From NCBI GenBank assembly GCA_016708925.1, contig JADJET010000008.1, positions 94,555 to 158,554 of the forward strand: DNA of 64,000 nucleotides, written 5' to 3'. Positions 45,090 to 53,520 of the stretch are shown one piece after another. Position 1 is the stretch's first letter. Every line of letters begins with the position of its first letter. Below the pieces are notes generated by a model. It ran no database searches, was not told the origin of the DNA, and worked only from the letters and a program-made list of their open reading frames with translations. The DNA is from Gammaproteobacteria bacterium (lineage in GTDB: Bacteria > Pseudomonadota > Gammaproteobacteria > Pseudomonadales > Porticoccaceae). Made by a program: the position numbers and the translations under genes.

Positions 45090-46232
45090 GTGCTCGGGAT
45101 GCTGGGCGGAGCGCGTCTTGGCGGCGTCGTGATAGTACTCGAACGACATTTTGGGCAGCTCGAAATAGACGATGCCGTCCTCTCCGACCGGCAGTTCGCG
45201 GCCGTCCTCGGCGCAGATGTGCAGTTTGCCCAGGATGGGTTTGCCCACGGTGCCGGGGTGGGCGAGCCATTCTTCCGGACTGCAATGGGTGAGGCCGTTG
45301 AGCTCGGTGCCGCCGTAGTATTCGTAGAGAATCGGTCCCCACCAGTCGAACATCTGGCGCTTGATGCCTTCGGGGCAGGGCGCCGCCGCATGCACGGCCA
45401 CCTGATGCGATGACAGATCCAGGCCGGCGCGGTCCTGCGCCGGCATTTTCAGCATGCGGGTGAACATGGTGGGCACCCACTGGCTGTGGGTGACGCGATG
45501 GCGCGCGATGGCTTCGAGCGCGGCGCGTTCGTCGAAGCGCGGCATCATCACCACGGTGCCGCCGTGGGACTGGATGCCGGTGCAGAACGACAGCGGCGCG
45601 GAGTGGTAGAGCGGCGCGGGCGAGAGGTACACCGCGTCCTGGGTGACTTTCCACAAGGCTTTTTGCAGCTTGGCCACCGGGCCCAGATCGTCGGCGATGT
45701 TGGCGCCCGACAGCGGTCGCAAAATGCCCTTGGGACGGCCGGTGGTGCCGGAGCTGTAGAGCATGAACTGTCCGGCCGGTTGTTCCGCCAGGGGTTGCGC
45801 CGGATGGCGCGCGATGGCGTTCTCGTAGGACTCGTAGCCGGGCGCGCTGCCGTCGGTCATCAGCCGTGTGTGACAGCGCGGCGCCAGCCCGGGCAGCGCG
45901 GCGGCGGGTTCGGCCAGATAGTGGGAGGCGATGAGCGCGCGGGCGTCGCAGTTGTCGAGGATGTAGCCCGCCTCCTCGCCGGTCAGGTAGCGGTTGATGG
46001 TGGTGAGATACAGCCCCGAACGCAGCGCGGCCCAGATCACTTCGAAGTAGCGCAGATTGTTTTCCATGAAGATCGCGACATGGTCGCCGGGGCGCAGGCC
46101 CTGGCTCCAGAACAGTTGCGCGAGCTGGTTGGAGCGGTCGTCGAGCATGCGGTAGCTGAGGGTCTCGCCGCTGACGGCGTGGATGGCTGCGGCCTTGTCC
46201 GGTGTGTGTTGCGCCCAGATGCCTGGATACAT
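44679..46232 (-). CDS. AMP-forming acyl-CoA synthetase (fatty-acid/aryl-CoA ligase family)
   Basis: 517 residues starting MYPGIWAQHTPDKAAAIHAVSGETLSYRMLDDRSNQLAQ. The ATP-binding P-loop is FMLYSSGTTGRPKGILRPL near residue 160. Motif A5 is YEYYGGTELNGL near 300; the hinge region is LYLTDRATFMIISGGVNIYPQEIE near 420, and the catalytic lysine is in LPTGKLYKRLLK near the C-terminus. It activates a carboxylic acid to its CoA thioester; the substrate is unknown. Upstream, across a repeat-filled gap, is a CaiB/BaiF CoA-transferase in the same orientation. The last 137 codons are duplicated at 42582-42995. Confidence 0.9.
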   Translation of the reverse strand: MYPGIWAQHTPDKAAAIHAVSGETLSYRMLDDRSNQLAQLFWSQGLRPGDHVAIFMENNLRYFEVIWAALRSGLYLTTINRYLTGEEAGYILDNCDARALIASHYLAEPAAALPGLAPRCHTRLMTDGSAPGYESYENAIARHPAQPLAEQPAGQFMLYSSGTTGRPKGILRPLSGANIADDLGPVAKLQKALWKVTQDAVYLSPAPLYHSAPLSFCTGIQSHGGTVVMMPRFDERAALEAIARHRVTHSQWVPTMFTRMLKMPAQDRAGLDLSSHQVAVHAAAPCPEGIKRQMFDWWGPILYEYYGGTELNGLTHCSPEEWLAHPGTVGKPILGKLHICAEDGRELPVGEDGIVYFELPKMSFEYYHDAAKTRSAQHPEHANWSALGDVGHVDAEGYLYLTDRATFMIISGGVNIYPQEIEDALVLHPKIADVAVVGVPDAEMGEAVKAVVQLATGNTPSPALADEIIAYARLHVAHYKCPKSVDFLDELPRLPTGKLYKRLLKDRYWGKTGSRIV

Positions 46233-46286
46233 GGTGTTTCCTCGCGTTGCGTGCTGCGGTTACGGATGTTTTGAATAAGCCTCCAA

Positions 46287-46535
46287 TCGTCATTCCCGCG
46301 CCAGCGGGAACCCAGGGATCTCAAGGCCTTCTGGATGCCCGCCTACGAGGCTGTGTGAAGGTATCGTAGGGTGGGCAAAGCACAGCGTGCCCACGCGGAT
46401 CTCCGCCCGCACCGCGCCCTGTCCCGCGTGGGCACGGCCTGGCGGCCTTTGCCCACCCTACGGTCCGTGGTTCCAGCATTTCGCCGTCCGTGGGGTTTTC
46501 ACACAGCCTTCTCCGCGGGCATGACGGTGGTTCAG
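46287..46535. repeat. Composite intergenic repeat: REP hairpins with a nested 162-bp element
   Basis: Starts with a REP-type hairpin ATCGTCATTCCCGCGCCAGC-GGGAACCCAG (46287-46315). A second REP (GGATGCCCGCC ... CCGCGGGCATGACGG) is split by an element at 46348-46509 that has perfect 12-bp terminal inverted repeats, AGGCTGTGTGAA and TTCACACAGCCT. The element carries GTAGGGTGGGCAAAG...CTTTGCCCACCCTAC arms inside. It occupies most of the 324-bp gap between the ligase and the CoA-transferase; no gene seen. Confidence 0.8.
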
Positions 46536-46556
46536 ATATTCTGTCTTGACAGCGTA

Positions 46557-47792
46557 CTAATCCATCGCCAGTTCCGGTACCTTCGACTGGAGCACCTGCG
46601 CGGCTTCCAGGCCGTCGAGCTCTTTCCGGCTCATACCCAGCAGCTCGGTGAGCAGCTCCCGGTTGTGCTCGCCGAGATAGGGCGCTTCGAGGGTCAGCTC
46701 GTCCGGAAACGCGGAGAAGCGCAGCGGCATGCCGGGGATTTCGATCGCGCCGAAGCAGCGGTCCTGCACCGTGCGCACGACGCGGCGTTCCATGAAATGC
46801 GGGTGGCGCATGGCGTCGGGCACCGAGAGCACCGGCCCGATGGCGAAGCGCGCGGTTTCGAATTTCTCCAGAATCACGTCGCGGCCGGGCTGGCGTTGCA
46901 GCCATTGCTCGATGAAATCCACCACGCCCTGGTGATTGGCCATGCGCGCGTCGTTGGTGGCGAAGCGCGGGTCGCTGCCATACTCGGGCCGCTCCAGAAA
47001 ATCGCAGAATTCCTGCCAGCGCATGGGCGGAATCACCAGCGCATAGTATTCGTCGTCAGCGCGACCCTTGTAGATGCCGAGCGGGTGCAGCATGAAGTGG
47101 TGGGCGCCGGAACGTTTGGGCATGAAAGCGCCGTCCGATGCGCTGTAAGCCTGCACCGCGATCTCGTGCTGGTGAAAATACGAGTCGATCAGCGAGATGT
47201 CGATGTGCTGGCCCTCACCGGTGCGCGCGCGGTACAGCAGCGCGGTACTGATGGCGGCGAGGGCGTGCACGCCGGTGGTGCCGTCGCCGATGGCGAGCTG
47301 GGGAAACAGCGGTGGGCCGTCGGCGTAGCCGATCAGATCCAGTACCCCGGCGTAGGCGGCGGCGATGAAGTCATAGCCGGGCTTGGTGGAGAGCGGGCCG
47401 GTCTGGCCGAAGCCCGAGATCGAGCACATCACGATACCGGGATTGAGGGCGCTGACGTGTTCGTACGAAAGTCCCATGCGACCGATCACGCCGGCGGCGA
47501 AGTTTTCGATCAGGACGTCGCAGCGGCGCACCAGGCTTTCGAGAATTTTCATGCCCGCCGGTTTTTTGGGATTGACGCAGAGACTTTTCTTGCCGCGATT
47601 CTGTTGCAGAAAATACGAGCTGCGGCCGTTTTTCTGGATCGGCAGATAACGGGTCATGTCGCCGAGCGGCGCGAGTTCCACCTTGATGACTTCGGCGCCC
47701 ATCTCCGCCATCAACCGGGTCGCGGTGGGGCCGGCGACCACCTGGGTAAAGTCGAGGATCCGGTACCCGTCCATCACGTGCGCGGTCTTCAT
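46557..47792 (-). CDS. CaiB/BaiF family (class III) CoA-transferase
   Basis: 411 residues; ATG 47792 with AAGGAC upstream. N-terminal VMDGYRILDFTQVVAGPTATRLMAEMGAEVIKVELAPLGDMTR is the classic class III opening. QQNRGKKSLCVNPKKPAG and the catalytic Asp region in LAIGDGTTGVHALAAI, then GEGQHIDISLIDSYFH, complete the fold. Such enzymes move CoA between acids by a covalent aspartyl anhydride. It is paralogous to the broken copy at 59193-60446 (same DGYRILDFT and GDMT motifs). It probably acts with the adjacent acyl-CoA ligase. The substrate is unknown. Confidence 0.9.
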   Translation of the reverse strand: MKTAHVMDGYRILDFTQVVAGPTATRLMAEMGAEVIKVELAPLGDMTRYLPIQKNGRSSYFLQQNRGKKSLCVNPKKPAGMKILESLVRRCDVLIENFAAGVIGRMGLSYEHVSALNPGIVMCSISGFGQTGPLSTKPGYDFIAAAYAGVLDLIGYADGPPLFPQLAIGDGTTGVHALAAISTALLYRARTGEGQHIDISLIDSYFHQHEIAVQAYSASDGAFMPKRSGAHHFMLHPLGIYKGRADDEYYALVIPPMRWQEFCDFLERPEYGSDPRFATNDARMANHQGVVDFIEQWLQRQPGRDVILEKFETARFAIGPVLSVPDAMRHPHFMERRVVRTVQDRCFGAIEIPGMPLRFSAFPDELTLEAPYLGEHNRELLTELLGMSRKELDGLEAAQVLQSKVPELAMD

Positions 47793-47929
47793 GGTGATAG
47801 TCCTTGTTATTGTTGTTGGGTCTTTTGAATTTCGAGTGGGTTAAGCGGCATGCGGGTTGATCTTGCTGAAGTCGGCTTGCCGGCAAGCGGAGACCACTGT
47901 GCGGATGGTGGAGAAATTGCCGGCCGCGC

Positions 47930-48600
47930 GGCGGCCCGGAGAGGCTCAAGGAAGCCGTTGGTCTGGGCGGGTCGGGGGCGATGCCCTCGGACGGCGGGAT
48001 CCCGGCGACCTCTTCATCGGCTCGACCTGGGAGGCACATTGGTCGCCCATTGCCGGCGGCGACATTGATCTGCTGGGGATCTCGCGGCAGGCGCGGCGTC
48101 GGTGGGGGCCGGGCGGCTCGCCCGGTCCTTCAGAAGCTTCAGCCCCGAGGCTCGGATCAGTCCGCTGTTCATGCGCCGAGTCTTGTCGAGGCGGACTGGC
48201 GGGCGATGACGGGAACTTGTCGAAGGTGATCTGGGCATTGGGCAGATGCTTGGTCACGCCCTTGATGAGGCGGGCGACATGTCGATGGAAATGGACGCGC
48301 CGGGCGGTAGGCGCACCGCCCGGCGGCCCGCAGCGCGACGGCGGAGAAGTCGGCCTGCGCCACGCCCAGATCGACGTAGCGCTTGCAGATGGCCACCACC
48401 TGATGCCGGGAGATTCACCACCGGCCGGCCGGGGCCGGGCCGGCGCGAAGCGGCACGGGCCTGCCGGCGGCTGGCCGCGGGGGGTCGTGGGCCGGGTGGG
48501 TGCCCTCGATGCCGGGCACGGCAAAGCGGCTGCCGGCGACGAAATCGACCGCGATGGTCACGACTTCTGGGCAGCGTCGAAATCGACGCCTTTATGTCAG
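47930..48600 (-). pseudogene. Degenerate ISL3-family transposase relic
   Basis: Fragments in shifted frames resemble the ISL3 (IS204/IS1001/IS1165) transposase core: RLIKGVTKHLPNAQITFDKF (plus 48208-48265), then DKTRRMNSGLIRASGLKLLKD in another frame. Several indels break it, and I could not find terminal inverted repeats. It accounts for most of the 1.09-kb gap 47793-48879. The remaining parts (47793-47929, 48601-48879) show no gene. Confidence 0.6.
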
Positions 48601-48879
48601 GGACGTAATGCGGGGCGGCTTCGACAGCTTGGCGGTCATGTTGCGGTCACCGGGTTTCTCGGAGAGCATCCTCCTCTCCAGCGCGCTCGCCGCATGTCTC
48701 CTGGCTGGATGACCCCGCGCACCACGCGGCGCACGGGGCGCGCCCGGGTCCGCCGGGCTCGCCGCCCTTGACCCACAGCCCCGGCCCCCGTAACGCCCCA
48801 TTACCCACTCAAAATTCAAAAGAGGCTTGTTGTTGTTATCGATTGTGATACAGCGTGATTGGTTCAGCGCGACTCCATA

Positions 48880-51570
48880 TCAGCAGTCATCATTGTCGAT
48901 TGCAAGCCGCACGCGCACGATTTCCGGCGCCTCTGGCGGGCTTTCTTCCACGAAACCCAGGTTGGCGGCAAGACGGCGCATCACCCGATTGTCGCGCATC
49001 ACGTCGCCCTGAAGCTGGCGGAGTCCGCGACCGCGGGCGTAGGCGATGCTGCGCTGCATCAGCCGATGGCCCAGCCCCTGGCCGGTGACATCGGGGTGCA
49101 GCGCGATCACGAACTCCGCGCGCTCCTGATTGGCGTCGATGAGAATCCGCACCAGGCCGTAAACGGGCGTGCGGCCGGCGTTGCCCGGCGCGGTGAGGAT
49201 CAGTGCCATCTCGCGGTCGTAGTCGATCTGGGTGAAGCGCGCGGCGTCGATCTGCGCCAATGCGCCGGTGGCGGCGGCAAAGTGCTGGCGCACCTGGGCC
49301 GGGGTGAGCGCCGCGAAGGCCTGCCGCAGCGCCGACTCGTCCTCGGGACGGATCGGGCGCAGCAGCAGCTCCCGGCCGTCGGCCAGGGCCAGGGTTTCTT
49401 CGAGTTCCTGCGGATAGGGGCGGATGGCGAGGCGCTCGGGGCCGGAGTTCGCCGTGGCCGCGATCCGCACCCGTGCATCCAGGGCGAGCACACCTTTGGT
49501 ATCCGCCAGCAGCGGGTTGATGTCGAGTTCCACCACGGCGGCCAGATCCGTGATCAGTTGCGCCACCTTGATCAGGGTGAGCGCGAGCGCATCCAGATCC
49601 GCCGGGGCGCGCTCGCGGTAGCCGTGCAGCAGGCGCGCGACGCGGGTGCGATCGATCAGGGCACGGGCGAGCTTCATGTTGAGGGGCGGCAGTTCGAGGG
49701 ACTGGTCGCGCACCACCTCGACCGCAGTGCCGCCCTGGCCGAACAGCAATACCGGGCCGAACTGGGGGTCCTGGGTGGCGCCGACGATCAGCTCCCAACT
49801 GTCCCGGCGCGCCGCCATGGGTTCCACCATGAAGCCGTCGATATGCGCCTCGGGGCGCAGCGCGCGCACGCGCTCCAGCATCGCCGCTGCTTCCGTCGCC
49901 ACGGTTTCGGGGCGGCTCAGGTCGAGCACCACGCCGCCGACATCGGATTTGTGCTGAATCTGCGCCGAGACGATCTTCAGCGCGACCTTGCCGGCAAGCT
50001 CCCGCGCGACTTCGCCCGCGGCCGCCGGCGTGGGCGCGATGCGTCCGCCGACCGTGGGAATGGCGTAGGCCGTGAGCAGCGCCTTTACCTCCGGCGGCGT
50101 CAGCCAGTCGCGGCCGTCGGCGAGCGCCGCCGCGACCAGTTGGCGCGCGCCGGCCCGGTCGGGCGCGAAGGCCTCGGGCACCGACGGCGGCACCTGGGTG
50201 AGCAGTGCCTGACTGCGCTGATACTCGACCAGATACATGAAGGCGCGCACCGCCTGCTCCGGCGTGGCGTAACTCGGGATGCCGGCGGCGGCAAACAATT
50301 TGCGCGCGGGCTCGGCCTTCGCGGCGCCCACCCAGCTTGTCACCAGCATCGGCTCGGTGCGGGTGCCCCAGCCCTGGATCAGCGCGCTGGCCGCTGCCTC
50401 GCTCGACGCAATGGCGGTGGGGCAGTTGAGCGCCAGTACCGCATCGACGCCCGGGTCCGCGGCGAGCGCGGCGGCGGCATCCACATAGCGCGCGCCGGGC
50501 GCGTCGCCCACGATGTCCACCGGATTGCCATGGGACCAGGTGGCAGGCAGTTTGGCGTCCAGCGCGGCGAGCGTTGCCGGCGCGAGTTCGGCGAGCGTGC
50601 CGCCCTGTCCGATCAGGGCGTCGGTGGCGAGCACGCCGATGCCGCCGCCGTTGGTGAGAATGGCGACGCGCGGTCCGCGCGGCAGGTGGCCGGTGGCGAG
50701 GATCGCGGCGGCGTCGAACAATTCTTCCAGCGTATTCACGCGCAGCGCGCCGATGCGGCGGAACACGGCGTCGTAGACGGCGTCGTTGCCGGCCAAGGCG
50801 CCGGTATGAGAGGCCGCGGCGCGTGCGCCTTCGGCATGGCGGCCGGCCTTGACCACGATCAGGGGCTTGACGCGCGCCGCCGCCCGCGCCGCCGAGATGA
50901 ACTTGCGCGCGTTGGTGACGGACTCGACGTAGAGCAGGATCGCCTCGGTACCGGGATCGCTCGCGAGGTAATCGAGCAGATCGCCGAAGTCCACATCGAT
51001 CATGTCGCCCAGCGACACCAGATGCGAAAAGCCGATGCCCTGCGCCTCGGCCCAGTCCAGGATCGAGGTGACGATGGCGCCCGACTGGGTGAGAAACGCA
51101 ATTTTGCCGGGCAGGGCATCGAGGTGGGCGAAACTGGCGTTGATGCCGGTGCCCGAAGCCAGAATCCCCAGACAGTTGGGGCCGATCAGGCGCAGGCCAT
51201 GGGGTTGCGCGGCGGCGAGCAGCGCGTGCCGGCTGAGAGCGGCCTTCGGGTCGGCGCTGAAACCCGCGGTGAGTACCACGGCGGCGCGGGTGCCGCGCGC
51301 GCCCAGCGCGGCGAGCAGGCCTGGCACCGTCGCCGGCGGCGTCGCGATCACGGCCAGATCCGGCACCACGGGCAGCGCCGCCACATCCGGGTAGCAGATG
51401 ATCCCGTGCACCACGGCGCGCCTGGGGTTGACCGGCAGGATGGCCCCGGCAAAGCCCGCGCCGAGCAGGTTCTCCAGCACCCGCTCGCCCACCGATCCCG
51501 GCGCGTTGCTGGCGCCGATCAGGGCGATGGCGCCGGGGTTGAAGAAAGCGTCGAGGTTGCGGGTGGACAA
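48880..51570 (-). CDS. NDP-forming acyl-CoA synthetase fused to GNAT acetyltransferase (Pat/YfiQ-like)
   Basis: 896 residues starting at TTG 51570 (GGAG 8 nt upstream). Domain order: CoA-binding Rossmann (NPGAIALIGASNAPGSVGERVLENLLGAGF, residues 10-40), succinyl-CoA-ligase-like part with SHTGALAGNDAVYDAVFRRIGA near 260, ATP-grasp domain (KIVSAQIQHKSDVGGVVLDL near 510; VVELDINPLLAD near 655), and a C-terminal GNAT domain from about 715 (LRPIRPEDESALRQAFAAL; acetyl-CoA motif VTGQGLGHRLMQRSIAYARGRG). This is the architecture of protein lysine acetyltransferase Pat/PatZ, which controls acetyl-CoA synthetase. An ADP-forming ligase role is the alternative. The start codon region carries a 15-bp tandem repeat between it and the upstream SDR. 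Confidence 0.9.
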   Translation of the reverse strand: MSTRNLDAFFNPGAIALIGASNAPGSVGERVLENLLGAGFAGAILPVNPRRAVVHGIICYPDVAALPVVPDLAVIATPPATVPGLLAALGARGTRAAVVLTAGFSADPKAALSRHALLAAAQPHGLRLIGPNCLGILASGTGINASFAHLDALPGKIAFLTQSGAIVTSILDWAEAQGIGFSHLVSLGDMIDVDFGDLLDYLASDPGTEAILLYVESVTNARKFISAARAAARVKPLIVVKAGRHAEGARAAASHTGALAGNDAVYDAVFRRIGALRVNTLEELFDAAAILATGHLPRGPRVAILTNGGGIGVLATDALIGQGGTLAELAPATLAALDAKLPATWSHGNPVDIVGDAPGARYVDAAAALAADPGVDAVLALNCPTAIASSEAAASALIQGWGTRTEPMLVTSWVGAAKAEPARKLFAAAGIPSYATPEQAVRAFMYLVEYQRSQALLTQVPPSVPEAFAPDRAGARQLVAAALADGRDWLTPPEVKALLTAYAIPTVGGRIAPTPAAAGEVARELAGKVALKIVSAQIQHKSDVGGVVLDLSRPETVATEAAAMLERVRALRPEAHIDGFMVEPMAARRDSWELIVGATQDPQFGPVLLFGQGGTAVEVVRDQSLELPPLNMKLARALIDRTRVARLLHGYRERAPADLDALALTLIKVAQLITDLAAVVELDINPLLADTKGVLALDARVRIAATANSGPERLAIRPYPQELEETLALADGRELLLRPIRPEDESALRQAFAALTPAQVRQHFAAATGALAQIDAARFTQIDYDREMALILTAPGNAGRTPVYGLVRILIDANQERAEFVIALHPDVTGQGLGHRLMQRSIAYARGRGLRQLQGDVMRDNRVMRRLAANLGFVEESPPEAPEIVRVRLAIDNDDC

Positions 51571-51583
51571 GGCACGTCTCCGG

Positions 51584-51628
51584 GGCAGCGGATTACTGGG
51601 CAGCGGATTGCAGGGCGACGGATTACTG
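51584..51628. repeat. 15-bp tandem repeat, 3 units, spanning the SDR stop codon
   Basis: GGCAGCGGATTACTG, GGCAGCGGATTGCAG and GGCGACGGATTACTG. On the minus strand the first unit contains the SDR stop codon (TAA at 51623-51625), so the end of the gene has been copied twice into the 52-bp spacer. Confidence 0.8.
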
Positions 51629-52384
51629 GGCCACGTAGCCGCCGTCCACCGGCATGCAGTGGCCGGTCACGAAGGACGCCTGGTCCGAACACAGCCAGGC
51701 CACCGCGTGGCCGATCTCGTGGGGCTGGCCCATGCGCCCGATGGGTTCCGCCGCCACCATGCTGGCGATGAGCTTGGAGTCCGATCCGGCGCGGGCCACC
51801 ATGGGCGTTTCGATCAGTCCCGGACAGACCGAATTGACGCGAATTTTCTTTTTCGCGAATTCGATGGCCGCGGATTTGGTGAGGCCGTTGACGCCGTGCT
51901 TGGCAGCGCCATAGGCAGGGGCCATGGCGGCGGCCACCAGGCCCGCGATGGAAGCGGTGCTGACGATGGCGCCGGGGCTGTCCTGGTCGAGGAACTGCTG
52001 GATCTCGGCCTTCATGCACAGCCACACGCCCTTGAGATTCACCGCGATGTTGCGGTCGAAATTCTCTTCGGTGCACATCACGGTGTTGGCCATGCGGCCG
52101 GAAATGCCGGCGTTGTTGAAGGCGCAATCGAGTCGGCCGTAGTGGTTGACGCAGGCTTTGATCAGCGCCTCCACCTCGGCGGATTTGGACACATCGCAGC
52201 GCACGAACACCGCGTCACCGCCGGCCGCCTTGATCAGGCTCACCGTCTCGTGGCCGCCGGCCTCGTCCACGTCCGAGACCACCACGCGCGCGCCTTCCGC
52301 AGCGAAAATCTTCGCCGTGGCGCGGCCGATGCCCGAACCCGCGCCGGTGATCATGCCTACCTTGTTGGTCAGAATGCCTGTCAT
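51623..52384 (-). CDS. Short-chain dehydrogenase/reductase (classical SDR)
   Basis: 253 residues. Cofactor motif VGMITGAGSGIGRATAKIFAAEGARVVVSDVDEAGG near residue 10 (T-G-x3-G-x-G; the Asp after the second strand favours NAD+). NNAGISG near 85, catalytic Ser in VSTASIAGL, and Y-x3-K in PAYGAAKHGVNGLTKS near 155. C-terminal FVTGHCMPVDGGYVAQ is typical. Oxidises or reduces an alcohol/ketone; the substrate is unknown. In the same orientation as, and 52 bp upstream of, the acyl-CoA synthetase/GNAT gene, with which it may be co-transcribed. Confidence 0.9.
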   Translation of the reverse strand: MTGILTNKVGMITGAGSGIGRATAKIFAAEGARVVVSDVDEAGGHETVSLIKAAGGDAVFVRCDVSKSAEVEALIKACVNHYGRLDCAFNNAGISGRMANTVMCTEENFDRNIAVNLKGVWLCMKAEIQQFLDQDSPGAIVSTASIAGLVAAAMAPAYGAAKHGVNGLTKSAAIEFAKKKIRVNSVCPGLIETPMVARAGSDSKLIASMVAAEPIGRMGQPHEIGHAVAWLCSDQASFVTGHCMPVDGGYVAQ

Positions 52385-52703
52385 GGGGTTATCTCCGATG
52401 GTTGTGAAGCGAATGGTTGTGAAATGGAAAGTGAAATGGGTTGTGAAATCGGTTGGAACGCATCAAACCACCAATGGAACGGCGAGGGCAAACGCGCGCG
52501 GTGCGGTTGGTGTGCATGTTGAGTGTGTTCGGCGCGCGGGTCAGAGCGCGGTGACATGGCACGCGAACTCCTGCGACTTCCCCGGCAGCCTTGAACACGC
52601 GAATGTTCGGATGCCGAACCGGACCAATGGATGGAGTGCCTTGTCCTGGATGCGCAATTTTTTCATGAAGCCAAGGTGGCATGATCTCCGCTTGTGGCCG
52701 GCA
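52385..52703. other. Gene-free stretch with degenerate GGTTGTGAA repeats
   Basis: Between 52397 and 52452, GGTTGTGAAGCGAAT-type units recur four times (GGTTGTGAAGCG, GGTTGTGAAATGG, GGTTGTGAAATCGG, with a degenerate AAAGTGAAATGG). These lie directly upstream of the SDR start. The rest of the 319-bp gap holds no recognisable gene. Confidence 0.5.
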
Positions 52704-53003
52704 TCAGTTCCCGCGGGCTTGTGCATGCAGTTTGAGTCCCAGGGCACCAACGACTTTGAGGATGGTATCGAAGTCGGGGCTGCGTTCGCCGGAAAGTGTC
52801 TTGTAGAGGCTCTCACGGGACAGCCCGGCATCCCGTGCTACCTGGGTCATGCCTCTGGCACGGGCGATATCGCCGAGGGCCTTGGCAATGAATGCGGCGT
52901 CGCCGTCGGCCTCCTGGAGGCAGGCCTCGAGGTAGGCGGCCATCTCCTCTAGAGTTCTCAAGTGCTCGGCGACGTCGTAGCGAGTGGTGATAGTCTTGGC
53001 CAT
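52704..53003 (-). CDS. Addiction-module antidote protein, HigA/HTH family
   Basis: 99 residues. N-terminal TRYDVAEHLRTLEEMAAYLEACLQEADGDAAFIAKALGDIARARGM followed by the Xre-type helix-turn-helix TQVARDAGLSRESLYKTLSGERSPDFDTILKVVGALGLKLHA. This is the 'putative addiction module antidote' family that pairs with RelE/HigB-type toxins of the Gp49 group. It begins 5 bp after the toxin gene stop, with GGAG upstream. It probably autoregulates through the inverted repeat at 53314-53331. Confidence 0.9.
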   Translation of the reverse strand: MAKTITTRYDVAEHLRTLEEMAAYLEACLQEADGDAAFIAKALGDIARARGMTQVARDAGLSRESLYKTLSGERSPDFDTILKVVGALGLKLHAQARGN

Positions 53004-53008
53004 GATGG

Positions 53009-53305
53009 CTACTCCTGAAGATTGCGTGCGAGCCGCAAGGCGGCTTGTATATCTCTGGTTTGGGTGCTTTTGTCGCCGCCGGCCAGGAGCACGATCAGCG
53101 CTTGCCCGCGCTGGGTGAAATAGACCCGGTAACCGGGACCGTAGTGGATTCGCAACTCCGACACACCTTCGCCCACTGGCTCGACATCGCCGGGGTTTCC
53201 GGTTGCAAGGCGTTCGATTCTGGCCTGAATGCGTGCCCTGGCCTGAAGGTCGCGCAGGCCATCAAGCCACTGAACAAAAGCGCTGGTCTTGCGAATTTCG
53301 CTCAT
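53009..53305 (-). CDS. RelE/HigB-like toxin (Gp49/PF05973 family)
   Basis: 98 residues from ATG 53305 (a TTG lies one codon upstream). Motifs: TSAFVQWLDGLRDLQARARIQARIERLATGNPGDVEPVGEGVSELRIHYGPGYRVYF, then QALIVLLAGGDKSTQTRDIQAALRLA. The ELRIHYGPGYRVYF and LLxGGDKxTQxxDI blocks are diagnostic of this mRNA-interferase family. Toxin-first order, as in higBA. An operator-like palindrome lies 9 bp upstream. Confidence 0.9.
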   Translation of the reverse strand: MSEIRKTSAFVQWLDGLRDLQARARIQARIERLATGNPGDVEPVGEGVSELRIHYGPGYRVYFTQRGQALIVLLAGGDKSTQTRDIQAALRLARNLQE

Positions 53306-53313
53306 CAAATCAC

Positions 53314-53331
53314 TGTAGCCATCAGGCTACA
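53314..53331. promoter_or_regulatory. Operator-like inverted repeat of the toxin-antitoxin operon
   Basis: Perfect 7-bp arms TGTAGCC and GGCTACA separated by ATCA, starting 9 bp upstream of the toxin ATG. Position and symmetry fit an autoregulatory site for the HTH antitoxin. Inferred from sequence symmetry only. Confidence 0.55.
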
Positions 53332-53520
53332 TGCTGTCAACGCTGGGGGAGCGTGTTCGCAAACGAAAACCGGGCTCCAGCCACCCGTTTCGGAACGCAG
53401 TGTAGGGGCAACTAATGCCACTGCCACGTGTTATTCATAGCGCTATATCAACAAGGCACGACCACATCTCTTCGAGTTGCCTATAATCCGCGCCCTTAAC
53501 TGCTGCGCAGGTCCGGGACC

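Noticed and set aside
44679..46232. Ligase gene inactivated by the R-M insertion
   Set aside because: The copy at 44679-46232 is complete to its own stop codon; the duplication preserved it.
44440..46293. Upstream continuation of the mod remnant frame to 46293
   Set aside because: This part is an out-of-frame shadow of the acyl-CoA ligase; the mod remnant starts at the ATG at 44439 with the conserved MPTLNWIGK beginning.
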